DNA of 64,000 bases from Thysanoteuthis rhombus (GCA_963457665.1 OY735207.1:49883554-49947553), one strand, 5' to 3'. Counted from the stretch's first letter, positions 11,331 to 23,020 are shown. Translations and numbers: made by a program. Notes: a model not told the origin generated them from the letters alone.

Positions 11331-11636
11331 GTTATCACCTGTGCACAATTATTATTGTTATCACCTGTGCACAATTATTATTGTTATCACCTGTGCACAA
11401 TTATTATTGTTATCACCTGTGCACAATTATTATTGTTATCACCTGTGCACAATTATTATTGTTATCACCTGTGCACAATTATTATTGTTATCACCTATGC
11501 ACAATTATTATTGTTATCACCTGTGCACAATTATTATTGTCATCACCTGTGCACAATTATTATTGTCATCACCTGTGCACAATTATTATTGTCATCACCT
11601 GTGCACAATTATTATTGTCATCACCTGGGGGCACAT
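11331..11636. repeat. 26-bp minisatellite, eleven units
   Basis: The palindromic core GTGCAC (once ATGCAC) recurs at exactly 26-bp spacing from 11341 to 11601, giving eleven units of TTATCACCT-GTGCAC-AATTATTATTG. The only changes are GTTATC to GTCATC in the last four units and one G to A. Because 26 is not a multiple of three, three units span 78 bp, and all three + frames stay open as a 26-residue periodic peptide. These frames are artefacts. The right edge degenerates into two CACCTGGGGGCACA half-units. Confidence 0.95.
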
Positions 11637-11756
11637 TTGTCAATGATATCACCTGGGGGCACACTTATGGTCATCTCAGGTGTCAATCAATGACAATATT
11701 ACTGGGTTATGATGTATTATTATCTTTTAGCAGCCATTAAAGTTAACATTTCATCT

Positions 11757-12112
11757 TATCATAGTAGCATAGTACCCATAAAGAATGAAGGGATTATTTA
11801 TGTATGGATTGGCATGTCTGCCCAAGATCATAGTATTGGTGTGCTCTATCTAGGATCAAAGCGTCACTTCCTGGCCCTCTCTGGCTAAAAATAAAGTTTT
11901 GTATCCATGTGCAAACTGAAAAGTTTACACCAACAAAATTCAATTTACAATGTAAGTTTATACTTAATTGGTCCCTTTTGTTTGTGTCTGGAAGCATTCT
12001 AGCTCATATTTTTGAAAATTCAAACTTTTTAGCGATCCAACAAAAGGCAAGAGAAGTAACTTATTCATTGATCACTCCTTTTCCCAATTTTTTTATTGAT
12101 CACCCCTAACAC
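11757..12112 (-). repeat. family C interspersed repeat
   Basis: Starts with TAGCATAGTACCCATAA and GATTATTTATGTATGG, then a 300-bp body whose reverse complement matches 50063-50360 block by block (GTGATCAATGAAT, TTTTGTTGGA, CTGAATTTTCAAAAA, GCATTGTAAATTGA). Shorter copies occur at 17712-17775 and 21945-22060. Class unknown; possibly a MITE. Confidence 0.7.
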
Positions 12113-12720
12113 AGCATGTTGGCTTATTATTTTAAATTTGTATGAAGTTGTTTCTTCGTTCTTGCTCTCTTTGTAAAAGATCAGTTGATTTTTACTTATA
12201 CTAGTAAAATACTTGTTGCTTTACTGATGATATACCTAGGGGTGGAAATCTAAAGCATTGTAGTATCTTAAAAAAGAAAAAAAAAAACTCTCAGGAGTTG
12301 TCTGAAGCAACCCTGAACTCAGTTTTGCGTGCCTTTGAGTGGAAGATGGGTCAAGTGCTCAACCAATCTGCTGCTCAAGAACACTCAAAACTGAATTCAA
12401 TTCAACCTGATTTTACCTTCTTTCCTCAATGACCCAAGTTCAGCCATTCATAATTCTTTACTTCACCTCAACCCTGTTGCATACCCCTACCCTTCTCCCT
12501 CCCTCTCCTGCCCCTTGTGTTATGATTCCATTCTCAGAACCTCTCCTCTACCTCCTACCCTTTCATCATGTAAATCTTCTTTCAAAATTAACTGATAGAC
12601 AGACAGACAAACATATTGCTTAATATAATGTAGACTTACCTATTTATCAAAGTTTTAATGATAGATTGTTGGAGATTTAATACTGACTGATTTTTAAAAT
12701 TTTATTTTTAAGTCTTGTCT

Positions 12721-12785
12721 TTTTTTTTCTCTTTACAGGTGAGTCCCAATATTTTCCATATTGAACAAAACATAAATTGGAATTG
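12721..12785 (+). promoter_or_regulatory. candidate recursive splice site with micro-exon
   Basis: An uninterrupted pyrimidine tract ends in TTTACAG at 12738 and is followed at once by GTGAGT (12739-12744), so a strong 3' splice site abuts a strong 5' splice site. This is the ratchet or zero-length-exon layout known from long introns. A branch-point-like TACTGAC lies about 55 bp upstream. Forty-seven nt further on, AATTG is followed by GTAAGA at 12786, which would define a 47-nt exon (12739-12785) of the recursive-splice-exon type; its first frame has no stop. Known: such sites subdivide very long introns in flies and vertebrates. Inferred: the window lies in a long + strand intron. An ordinary 47-nt exon, or chance in T-rich DNA, is possible. 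Confidence 0.4.
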
Positions 12786-13015
12786 GTAAGAGATCTTACA
12801 TACGATCTGAGCTCTGGTTGGATTTGATAAATTAGCAGTTATCAACATTTAGGGACATATTTGGCTTTCTGTTATTATAAGCTAAACTTAGCTCTTGAAT
12901 TCATGAACTTCTTTAAACCACTTGTAACTGATTGTGAAAATGAGTAGAATAGCAAATGGAACTCATCCATGAATTGGATGGAAAAATATTTTCTTTTTTT
13001 TTAATCACCTAATAG

Positions 13016-13053
13016 TCAAAGGGAGATAACTTCAATCATGTTATTTCCCTTGA
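13016..13053. repeat. GGGAGATAAC hairpin
   Basis: TCAAAGGGAGATAAC (13016-13030) pairs with GTTATTTCCCTTGA (13040-13053) across a 9-nt loop with minor mismatches. The GGGAGATAA word is one I associate with mollusc repeats. It recurs without the hairpin near 44366 and 44736. Confidence 0.6.
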
Positions 13054-14099
13054 TATTGATATTATTTATATGAATTTAAGAGTTAGTAAACATCTCAAGT
13101 TGGATTGCAAAGAAAGAAAACAATGCAAGAATTTGAAATAATCTTTGGATTTTCTTGGAGCTTTATATTTGAGTAAAGCTATTTATCATTTTTGTTGAGG
13201 ATGATAAATTTCTTGAATGCCTTAATTGAACTTTATCATCTCTTATGAAATCTGAGACTGAAGGAATGTGGTATATGGTTACCATCATCATTTTGGATTA
13301 TTTGAATTTTTTTTCTTTAAGCAAGCACATTGTTTTTTGTTTTTTTTTGTTGTTTTTTTTTCCACTGTAGGGATATCATAACTGATTTTATTTATTCATT
13401 GGTAGAATGTTACCTGTCATATGACAGTGTTTTAATGTTTGGAATATACTTATGCTATTGTGGGTAATATCAGGTCTTGTCATTTTTGGTCATTCATATA
13501 CTGCAGCTGTTCCATGAAACACTTGTAAATTTAAGTGGGCTTTCATCACGTTTGGGTAAGGCTGATTCAACAGCCACTTAACTTTTGATCTGAGTTTGAA
13601 GGTAAAGGTCAATCACTGTGAACTAATGTATTTTTCTTTATATCTCAATTGAAATGTAATCCAGTTATCAAAATCCAGTTAATGAACTAATTTTTGTCAA
13701 ATCTTTATTCTATAACGGTTACCTGATTTTTGGAAGATTTTTAATTACTGAGTTTCAATTTTTCTCTCTGCCAGCATCAATCGTGGTGTAATCAAAGTAA
13801 TATTTAATGACAAACATTGACAACAAAATATTGAATTAAAAGCAGTCTAAAATGATGGTTTTGATACTGGTGTCCCTCAAATAAAGCTCGATGGTCCTCA
13901 GCAGTGTACCCTCAGAATCTACCTATGCAAATCATGTGGCAGAGAAACATCTTATTGCAAAACAAAAAATGTTATTATTGTACACAAATCTCGACCATAC
14001 ATCAGAATTCAAATAAATGTGATCCATTTAAACTAAAAATGGTTTTTAAGGGTTAAAAATGGATTATTATTGTAGTTCTTTGATTACAGTCTAAAAATA

Positions 14100-14161
14100 G
14101 GAGTTTGCCAGAATATTTCTTTCAAAGGGGTCCCTGAGTTTCCAGAGTTTCAGAACCACTG
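14100..14161 (-). mobile_element. hAT-like terminal fragment
   Basis: On the minus strand the end reads CAGTGGTTCTGAAAC followed by CTCAGGGACCCC, the style of hAT nonautonomous termini. No convincing partner end was found upstream, so length is unknown. Confidence 0.4.
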
Positions 14162-14789
14162 GACTAAAACATGCTTCAAGTATATAAGAGAAATTTTCCC
14201 AAGACTAACTCAATGCTATTTTCTTGCAATTGAAACAGAAATTCAAATTTCAAAGATATCTAAATTATTGCAATAGGTTTTAAAAACTCTGTTGTCTTTG
14301 CTACAACTTGTAATCTTATGGTATCTACCTAGGTTAGATGAGCAACGAATGAATTATACCTTTTTTTGGTGGACATATGTTTAGGTTATCTCTGCAAAAT
14401 ATGAAAGGTGTATCTGGTGCATATTCTCGAAAATGAACGAAGATATAGCATGACATTTTATGTGTTACTTTGTAACAAACATTTACTCTATTTATATTGA
14501 GATAACTTCTTTGTATGATAATTTTTTTAAAAACTTTTAGGAAAACTCAACAAGAATTGGAAACGGTTAGTAGCAAAAAGTTTTTTTTCCTATCAAATTT
14601 AGTTCTGCACTTTATAACATCAAAGACTGATAAGTTGAAACTCTGTATCAATTCCGAACCTAGTTTATTTATACTGAGAATAACCTGAGGCATACTAATT
14701 CTTCCTGGCTATGATGACTGAATATAAAGCTGCCAGTTGATTCATTTCTTCTGTGGGGAATTTATACAGAACCCATTGAGTTCTTTTTG

Positions 14790-15105
14790 CCTGCTTCCTT
14801 GGTTGTTGTGGTCAAAAAGGTTTGGCCGTTATGCCCTCCTGTCTTCTTCAGGTGCCTGTTGTATTCAGCAACAGAATTTCAAACAAAACCCTTCATTCAA
14901 TCCAAAGGAGTAAACTGTTCTCATTCTGCTGTCCATGCAGGTGGGTATCTCTTATTTGTCAATTTTTCTGTTATTTTGCCATTTGTTAATTCATCCTTGT
15001 GGAAGATGTACAAAGGTCAAATAACGGAAGAATTGACTGATATGAGATTTTGTAGGCCTTGTTCAACTGTTAGAGCTGTAAAGTGGTTGCCTTGAGCTTC
15101 AGGGT
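14790..15105 (+). repeat. family B repeat copy
   Basis: Shares TCTTCAGGTGCCTGTTGTA, ATTCAA, CA(A/T)GG(A/G)GT, TTCTCATTCTGCTGTCCATG with 41185-41450. The TTCTTCAGGTG block is also seen after (TA)n at 55601-55735. Likely a retroelement fragment; class not recognised. Confidence 0.6.
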
Positions 15106-15667
15106 TCCATTTTAAGTGATATGTTGATAATGCCCTAGATCATGAAATAACCTAGAAAAAATGTTATCGAAAAAAAAAACTCACACGTACTCACTCTTAC
15201 TTATTTGTGCAATTTTTCTCTGTTGAATCCAAAATAGCGTAGCCCTATGGTATAAGTACTGATTCTGACCTTGAAGTCTGGTGAAACTTGGTATTCTCTG
15301 AGAATCTATGAAGCCGGCTTCTTCGTACTTAAGTCTTCAGTCACTGTTGTATCTGGGGAATGAAGCACAACTTATGAGAGTTATCTTCTTACTTGGCCTA
15401 AGACTGTAAGGTGGGGCATTCACTTTGTAGAATCCCCCACAGGTTTTAATCTGTATCCGCCCCCCCCTTCTTATCTCTCTCTTCTGGCTCTCTTAATTCT
15501 AACTTCAGTTCTTTTTTCTAATCTTAATTTCCTGGCTTCTTGGGGGTAGCCTGCAACTTTTTTTCTTTTTTTTCCCCTTCCTTTTTGCCAGAGCCAGAGG
15601 TTTGTACTTACCTACCCAATCTTAACAGCGGCCCACTCTTTGTGCCAGGTTATACAGTGCGCTAGAA

Positions 15668-16061
15668 CAACTATTCTCAACCTTTTTTGGACCTGGCCCC
15701 CTTGAGAGCTCTCCCTATCCCCCCCCCATCAGACAGAGATACATCACTAGCAGATAGACAGAAATTTGCTTATCATTATTCCAGTTTGAGGTCTCCTTCA
15801 AAGGGGCAATGTGGTCCAAACTCATCAAACTCACTACCACAGCAACTATTTCTACACCTTTTAATCCACTCTCTCCTTGATAGTTGCAAAGCTTGTGAGA
15901 GGTCTGCTAGAAGAAAATCATTTTGAAATGAATGTGTTTTTTTTAAACTAGTGATGGCTAATTTTCAGTATAGTTGACTAATCAAGATAGACTCTTTTGG
16001 GGTTTTCATATTTTTCTGAGAATATGAAGTGGTTTGCCTGATGAATGTTCGAGAACAACTG
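15668..16061. mobile_element. hAT-like MITE, 394 bp
   Basis: The left end CAACTATTCTCAACC (15668) and the right end, read in reverse complement, CAGTTGTTCTCGAAC (from 16061), form terminal inverted repeats that match at most positions. CAACTATTCTC-AACC is the style of hAT termini. Flanks CGCTAGAA and GTCTGAAT both resemble the degenerate hAT target preference (TCTAGA core) but no longer match each other well. The open frame at 15687-15926 lies within it and is not protein-like. Confidence 0.55.
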
Positions 16062-17711
16062 GTCTGAATAACCCTTGTAATACTAACAATGCCCCCTGTC
16101 AAAATTGAGATAACGTTCATCAAGGCAGGTTGGATAAAAGACTCTTATACCATTTTCCTTTCTGTTTATCTCTGTTCCCATTTGGACTTATGCCTTCTGT
16201 TCAGTGCCGAGTCTTTGAAATCTTTATGTTGGTGCAATTAGGCAAAAAATATTTTGTTGGTTATTAACATCATCTTCTCCTCGCCACCCTGCATTGGATA
16301 CTAATTTACTAAGTTTAGACAACTACAGATGTATCTTTTTTTCTTTTCCTTACTTTTCTTTAGTTTTTTTTTTTTCCCTTCTATCTTACGATATCAGTAT
16401 TATATATTTGTGTAAGTGTGAATACTTGTACAGTGAATTCCAGTTAAATGGAATATCGGCTGGGAAGTAGCTGGAGACTTGGTGGGCATCCCTGGAGCTA
16501 GAAGGGAATCAAATGTATGTAATAATCACCAACTTTTTTGCAAATCCTTTTTGAAAGCAACAACCATGTATGAGGACAGCAAATTTAGGTCTCCAATGTC
16601 TTCTTCTTGAGCAGAATCCATTGTATCATGTATGGCTGTATGTACGTATATATATGTGCCTGTGTTTTAGGAGTGTGTATCTTTTTTTTAAATCTGTTTA
16701 CATGTGTATGACTGAGGCCTGCATATTTTTTCACCTATGTCTTTCTCTTCCAACATTTATGTATGAATATGAAGTAGGTTCAATGTGTTGGTAGCTTGAC
16801 ACATTGTTATTATCTTAATTTTGATCTGAAATTTTTACTGCTTAATGTTCAATCTAGGTGATTAGTATTCACCACTGAATTAGGTGCATTGACAAGGAGA
16901 GAAGTGGGGTTGAAAAATATTTGTTGTGTAAAATAGATACTTTTACCATTATTGATGTACCTATATGTATGTATGTATACGCAAAGATCTACAAAAATGT
17001 ATATATGAATATATATTAACAAATGTAAAAGTCATACTCATGATTTTTATTAACTTACTCGATTTCTTTGCTCTCTTTCTTTCCTTTTGTAAGTTTTTTT
17101 GTTAAGAAAACATAAAAAGATTTAAAAAATTGGTATGAATATTTTCCCACGGTTTCCATAGCAACAACTGCAAATTTAATAATACAGTTTAATGAACTTG
17201 TCTGTATTGGCTTTTGCAGACGTTTTTTACCTTTTTTTTTTTTCCGTCTATTTCTTACCGTTCTTCTTAGGTGGAGAGAAAATAAACCCTTATTATGATT
17301 TTGTAAGAACATCTGTGAATTTAGAATTTTATTCTCAAAACTTTTGACATTCTAACTAATGTACAAGTTTTCATAATATATAATGATTCTACCTAGAAGA
17401 ATTCTATTTATATTTCGTATTTCATTTTTTGTATTAATGATATTTCTGCTTCAACTTTTCGAATCTGTCTCAGCAGTAAGGTGAATGGCGCGTACGGATA
17501 AACATGCGTACGGTGACTGAAAATAGTTTTAAATAAAGAATGGGGTTAAATAAATTGAAACTGGCTGGAATAATATGAAGCAACTGAAACTCGACCATAA
17601 ATATTTACTCTGTCCGCTATCTGAATATCTTGAATATGTAAAGTTCATTCTCCAGGTTGTATGTTGGAAAGGAATTGTCAGGAATTGGGGCAAAGACGGA
17701 ATAGGTCTAAC
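16062..17711. other. no gene seen
   Basis: AT-rich single-copy-looking sequence with short TATG and TA runs (16640s, 16960-17015). Short open frames at 16570-16794 and 17055-17312 carry no recognisable motif. Confidence 0.5.
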
Positions 17712-17775
17712 TAGCATAGTACCCATAGAAAATAATGGGATTAGTGGATATTCTGTCCGAGAACACAATGTTTGA
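17712..17775 (-). repeat. family C fragment
   Basis: TAGCATAGTACCCATA followed by AATGGGATTA matches the start of the 11757-12112 copy, then diverges. Confidence 0.5.
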
Positions 17776-17940
17776 AGCATCCCAAAAACACCTTTTGAAT
17801 AGTCATCCTATAGACCAGATGAAGAAACAGTGACTCAACAGTGAGTTAAATCCATGATATTCAGACTGGAAGTGGGGTCGCATCCTATCTGCCAAAATAC
17901 GCCATATTTATGTATAGATTGATTATTTATATATTTATTT

Positions 17941-17956
17941 ATATATATATATATAT
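17941..17956. repeat. (TA)n microsatellite
   Basis: Eight TA dinucleotides next to other TATT-rich sequence. Confidence 0.9.
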
Positions 17957-19581
17957 GTGCTTTTATTGCAAACAAGAAAAAAACATCTTGAATGAAATGT
18001 ATTTTTGTCATTTTTCTGCAACTTCATATTCTATTTTTTTTTTAATGATTTGAAAACAATAAGGCTGCTGGAGTGGTCAAAAAAGCAAAAAAAATTCTTC
18101 CTTGATATGAGAAAAACCTGAATTTCATACATGAAGAATCAGAAATGTCTATATTCAGTTTTCTATCGTACTACAGAGACATCAGCAGTAGTAGCAATGT
18201 TAATGCGGATACATATATAGTTGCTTTGCCCTCTTTCTCCCTTTACGCCTTAGCATGACAGAAACCAACCAACCAACAAACAAATAAAAAAGTGACTATG
18301 GTTTTTATCTAATAAGATTCAATCCGTGGATGCATTTTCCTTACTGTAAATATGATTATAAATTGCATTTTATCATATACTGGAACTCTTAAGGAATCGA
18401 ACCTTTATCAAAGCAGCTATCCTATCTGTCACAGGATCGATTCCTGCAGCAGCCCCATTTTCTTTAATTGTTTATTCTATTTACATTCTCTAGGCCAAGT
18501 GATATATTAACTGTGTAATGACTAGAGGATCATTTCAAATAAGTTTCAATATAATTATTATAATAATTATGCAATTTATAATTATTCTGTCAGATTATAT
18601 ATCCACTTATATATATGTATATATATGTAAATGTATATGATATTAAAAATATTCTTAATAATCGTGCTATCTTCTAATTGTGCTTCATTTATATTGCCAC
18701 TTTCTCTTACCGATTCATCCTTAAGTAATTGAACTAAATTGTGGAAAGTAAGAATAAAGCTGTAGCTTGACCTTGTATCAAACATATTTAGAGATTGTAT
18801 ATAATCGCTAAAGCCTTTTACCATATTGGCTACTACCATTAATGATTAGACTGGGTACTCATTTGTTATGTTTAATGGATAGTTTCTACTAGGGTCTCTA
18901 TTCCATATAGTATTGTTGACTCCCCAGTGATCACTTTTTGATATACTGTGGATTATGCTTGAACAGAACTCTTTGACCACAAAGCAGTCATTTATTTGAA
19001 ATTTATTGACATAAAAAGGACAATATTAGATAAACTTGATTCTATTCTTGCCCAATTGGTCATACTAAGTGGCTATTCCCTGTAAGCAGTATTCCAATTA
19101 AGAAGAATCTGCTGTACTTTGAATAAATGTATTGAATGAAACTTATGAATTTTTTGCTTGTTTTCATCTGTTATCTTAAGATGTCAAAATCTGGATTGAA
19201 AGTAGCTCTGCGAAGAACAAAATAGAAGACTATACTTTGAAAGGAATAACCTTGAACTTCCTCTTCATTATTGACAAGTTATAGCATCCTCTCGGCAGTT
19301 ATTTCTTTGCTCAGAAATCTTACATTTTTCATCAATCTATTTCCATTATATTTTGAGTTTCATTTCATAAATATCATGGCTTTATATTTCCCAAGTCGAG
19401 GTCGGCAGAATCAAAAGCTTATCAATAAATAATCAATAATTTATCAAACTTGATTGCTTACTAATTTTTCAAACCTCAATAAATTATTGTGGTACACACT
19501 GAAATTTCACAAGAAATAATACAAATGTAAGCCGCGAAGGATCACTTTGTAATTCCTTTCTTCTCCATAAATTGATGTGTT

Positions 19582-19583
<2 letters not shown>
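17957..19583. other. no gene seen
   Basis: AT-rich. It contains an 18-bp AT palindrome near 18552 and scattered TATA runs near 18600. A T-arm-like AAGGTTCGATTCCTT occurs on the minus strand at 18391-18405 without a convincing A box. Confidence 0.45.

Positions 19584-19679
<96 letters not shown>
19584..19679. repeat. (AT)41-(GT)7 compound microsatellite
   Basis: Uninterrupted AT from 19584 to 19665, then GT to 19679. The longest pure dinucleotide tract in the window. The minus-strand open frame across it is an artefact of the repeat. Confidence 0.97.
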
Positions 19680-19855
19680 AGGAGGCTTTAAACACTTTGA
19701 AAAGAAAAAAAAAAGAATTCTGTCCCTTCAGTCACTCATTTCCCAATATCTGTTAATGCAATTTATGTAATTTTCTTCAGTATTTTTTCTTAATGTTTTA
19801 TACGTACTTTGTAAATTTTCTCTTGTTGGGATCATCAGTTCTTTACCATGGAACT

Positions 19856-19882
19856 AATATATATATATATATACACACACAC
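19856..19882. repeat. (TA)n(CA)n microsatellite
   Basis: TA repeats change directly into CA repeats, the same compound arrangement as at 34510-34554 and 45704-45769. Confidence 0.9.
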
Positions 19883-19964
19883 ATGTGATTGCCTATGTAC
19901 CATTTTGTGTGTGGAATGGGATGGAATAAATTACAAGCATGGAAAACAGAATTGGCGAACTGAG

Positions 19965-20215
19965 TTCAAGTTTTGGCAGAAGCTGCTTGGGTCCACTTCA
20001 TACTGATGCCCTCATGAAAGGCATGAATCAATCTCTCTCTCTCTCTTCCAGTAAATAGCAGGGTAGTAGGAGTACAGTAATTCAGTTGAACTGGTGGTAA
20101 ACTCTACCTTCTTTCTAGCAACTCCCAAAAGGCAGCCAGTTGTACCATTGAAATATGACCTTGGAGGCCAGGAGAGTGGGATCTTCCTTATGCAGTGATC
20201 CTCCGACTTGAAAGA
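19965..20215 (-). repeat. family A SINE-like copy A1
   Basis: GTTCAAGTTTTGGC, AGCTGCTT, CACTTCATACTGATGCCC and AAAGGCATGAA match the reverse complement of 52220-52310. The rest (CTAGCAACTCCC, AAGGCAGCC) aligns loosely with the 40565-40800 copy. An internal (CT)n run is at 20034-20048. Strand is given relative to copies A4 and A5. Confidence 0.6.
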
Positions 20216-20377
20216 AAGAAAAAAAAAAAAAAAATTCATGCACAGGTTGCTATACAAATTTCAGCACAACCATTGATATCATTGAAACGATGGTCAACCA
20301 ACATATGAGAAAGCTGTGCTATCTTTGAATAATATCCACTCCTTACAAAAAGGTGGAAAAATCATTCGAAGCATATC

Positions 20378-21112
20378 CTCTCTCTACTTCTTTCTCTCTA
20401 CCTCTCTCTACCTCTCTACCTCTCTCTCTACCTCTCTACCTCTCTCTCTACCTCTCTACCTCTCTACCTCTCTCTCTACCTCTCTACCTCTCTACCTCTC
20501 TCTCTACCTCTCTCTCTACCTCTCTACCTCTCTCTCTACCTCTCTCTCTACCTCTCTACCTCTCTCTCTACCTCTCTACCTACCTCTCTACCTCTCTCTC
20601 TACCTCCCTTTCTCTCTCTCTCTCCCTTTCTCTCTCTACCTCCCTTTCTCTCTCTACCTCCCTTTCTCTCTCTCTCCCTTTCTCTCTCTCTCCCTTTCTC
20701 TCTCTCTCCCTTTCTCTCTCTACCTCCCTTTCTCTCTCTACCCCCCTTTCTCTCTCTACCTCCCTTTCTCTCTCTACCTCCCTTTCTCTCTCTACCTCCC
20801 TTTCTCTCTCTACCTCCCTTTCTCTCTCTACCTCCCTTTCTCTCTCTACCTCCCTTTCTCTCTCTACCTCCCTTTCTCTCTCTACCTCCCTTTCTCTCTC
20901 TACCTCCCTTTCTCTCTCTACCTCCCTTTCTCTCTCTACCTCCCTTTCTCTCTCTACCCCCCTTTCTCTCTCTACCCCCCTTTCTCTCTCTACCCCCCTT
21001 TCTCTCTCTACCCCCCCTCTCTCTCTCTCTCTCTACCTCCCTCTCTCTCTCTACACCCCTCTCTCTCTACACCCCTCTATCCCCCTCTCTCTCCCTCTAT
21101 CCCCTCCCCCTT
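20378..21112. repeat. 730-bp pyrimidine minisatellite
   Basis: Almost pure C/T with only spaced A residues. The first part uses CTACCTCT-type units of 8-12 bp. From about 20,630 to 21,010 the unit is 20 bp, CTCTCTCTACCTCCCTTTCT-like, in many near-identical copies; the end decays to CCCCCTCTCTCT. The 290- and 253-residue open frames are low-complexity Leu/Ser/Thr/Pro artefacts. A mirror-symmetric homopyrimidine tract of this length can form intramolecular triplex DNA. Confidence 0.95.
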
Positions 21113-21944
21113 GAATTTTTCTCCCTTGCTCATTCTATCTCTTCCATTTTTATGTCATCATGAGATAAGTATTTTATTAAAAATATAAATATTAACTGCA
21201 GCAACAACAAAAAATGGAATCTTGTTGCTTCATGAATGAGAACTTGAATTTGCTACTTAATTGGATTGACAATCGCCCCATGCCAGCCCCCCCCCCATTC
21301 TTTTACTTACCTCTTCACCCTCTTTTCTTACTCTAAACTTTCTCTCTCTCTCCTTTTCCTGTCTTTGTCTTCACTCCTCTCTAGCCACTATCAATTTCTC
21401 TTTTCCCCTCTTTTTCACTCTGTCTCTCTTTTCTATTATTGAATGGCCTCTTTCCTCCCCGGCCCCCACCCCTCCACATTTGCTTTTGAGATCCATGCAG
21501 ACCCAAAACACAGTCAATTAGATCAATAAATTATTGAGGAATCAATAAGCCCTTATCTCAATGTCACATTTCATTATGCCAATGCTTCCAATAGTGTGTG
21601 TGTGTGTGTGTGTTTGGATCTGAATGAATATCGGCTCTGTAATGATGACTCATAGATTTCTTTGATTCAACGACCATTTCTCTGCAAAAATATTGCCGCC
21701 AACCTTCTGATAGAGTTGATGCCATTTCCTTGGTGAGGAAGTTGGGCTCCATGGCTCATCTGATGAAAAAGCATTTTTCTTCATCCACCTCGCTTTGGTT
21801 CAAGCATTGGTAAGTGAGTCAAGATCGAAGTTGCCCACTAGTCAAATGTATTTAGGATATCCAAATGATTTAAAAACATTTAACAATGGCATTGATCCTA
21901 TTTCACGGAAATTCTGTTATTATATATAATTAGCATATACCAAT

Positions 21945-22060
21945 AAAAATGATGGGGTTATTTATGTATGGTTCGGCACCAAGGGGCCTAAAGCTATTTT
22001 ATTTGGTAATTTATTTTTAATGATTCAATTATCCTAGTTTCAAGTTTTTTTGTTTTTTTT
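21945..22060 (-). repeat. family C copy
   Basis: TTAGCATATACC, GGGGTTATTTATGTATGG, GGCACCAA and GGGCCTAAAGC. The first half matches 11757-12112. The second half matches, in reverse complement, the GAGCCTTTTAGCTCCATTGGTG region at 50320-50340, so this copy bridges the two longer ones. Confidence 0.55.
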
Positions 22061-22759
22061 TTCTTTTCTTTTTAATGTGTGATCAGACATGAAGTCCTAA
22101 GAGTTTTTATGGAGCAATTTTTATTGATATTATGTCATAAAAGAGAGGTAAATTAACCAATCAGAGCACCCCATTTGAGCCCAAAGAGACAAATAGAAGA
22201 AATTTGCATATATTCTCATACGTATGGATAGTCTGTGACTGGAAGCTATGCCTTTGGTTATCATGAGTGTATTGTCTTTTCTATCTTTATTCGCTATATT
22301 ATGTGTCTCAGCTAAATATAAAATCTGTCAAAAAAGTATCCAGCCCTTTTATATTTACAGAAACTTGTCAAGACAGTAGTCTGCAAAGCCCTTTTTGGGG
22401 TATTGCCATTTGCTGCATCATCATTATTTCCTTAATCTTGTCCATGGTCTGGAATTTTCTCCCTTTCAACAGATTTTAAAAATCTTTTCAAATTTCATGT
22501 ATGAGTCATGTATAGATAGTGTGTGTTTTTGAAATCCTTTGGAAATAACATGCAAATTACATTACCGTGATAGGGAAAATATATACCTGATTATTAGTGC
22601 ACATGTGCTTGACTGGATTTGCATATTCGCTGTATACTGGGAAGGACACCTGACAGGCACACTTCCATTTCCCTTTCAATACTTAAGTGTTGACCTTTTT
22701 TTGTTAATGAATGCTGGGAACATTTCGTTCACAGAAATAAAAGGTTGAAATTTTACAAA

Positions 22760-22784
22760 AATCTAGTGATGAAATCACTAGATT
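22760..22784. repeat. perfect 11-bp hairpin, 3-nt loop
   Basis: AATCTAGTGAT (22760-22770), loop GAA, then ATCACTAGATT (22774-22784). Perfect self-complementarity. It is followed by GACAACTCGGTGGTGGAAGC, which resembles GACAATCCGGTGGTGGAAAC at 41406 in family B. Confidence 0.7.
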
Positions 22785-22867
22785 GACAACTCGGTGGTGG
22801 AAGCGGGACAGACTTGATACCTATACTGGACACGTTTTAGGAACAAGATGCATGTTTATACATTTGG

Positions 22868-22902
22868 AAAAATTTTCATGGCACACAGTTTGGGAACCAA
22901 AG
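22868..22902 (-). mobile_element. hAT-like terminus
   Basis: On the minus strand TTGGTTCCCAAACTGTG followed by TGCCATG is the style of hAT ends of the CAGTGGTTCCCAAAC type. The outermost bases are decayed and no partner end was found. Confidence 0.4.
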
Positions 22903-22940
22903 GATTTTTAATGCTCACAAAGCTGACTTGACCTCGAAGG

Positions 22941-23020
22941 CAATGTTCCCTTGAATTTTTAGTAGTCAGCAAGTGCAAATTTTTTTCCTGTGAGCAATTT
23001 ATGTGCACACTTTTGAATTC
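22941..23020 (+). mobile_element. hAT-like terminus (CAGTGTTCCC type)
   Basis: CAATGTTCCCTTGAATTTTT, AGTAGTCAGCAAGTG, TTTTTCCTGTGAGCAA and TGTGCACAC follow the order of a widespread animal hAT-like end beginning CAGTGTTCCCTC. Right end not located. Confidence 0.45.

Larger units (their letters stand above)
12113..14099. other. no gene seen apart from a splice-signal candidate
   Basis: AT-rich. Holds the candidate recursive splice site (12721-12785) and a GGGAGATAAC hairpin (13016-13053), listed separately. No protein-like open frame otherwise. Confidence 0.5.

Noticed and set aside
11306-11740. CRISPR-like array
   Set aside because: Units are adjacent with no unique spacers, and the setting is eukaryotic; it is an ordinary minisatellite.
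18391-18470. tRNA gene on the minus strand
   Set aside because: A T-arm-like AAGGTTCGATTCCTT is present, but no A box at proper spacing and no acceptor stem.
20316-21188. 290- and 253-codon frames
   Set aside because: Low-complexity translation of the pyrimidine array in two phases.
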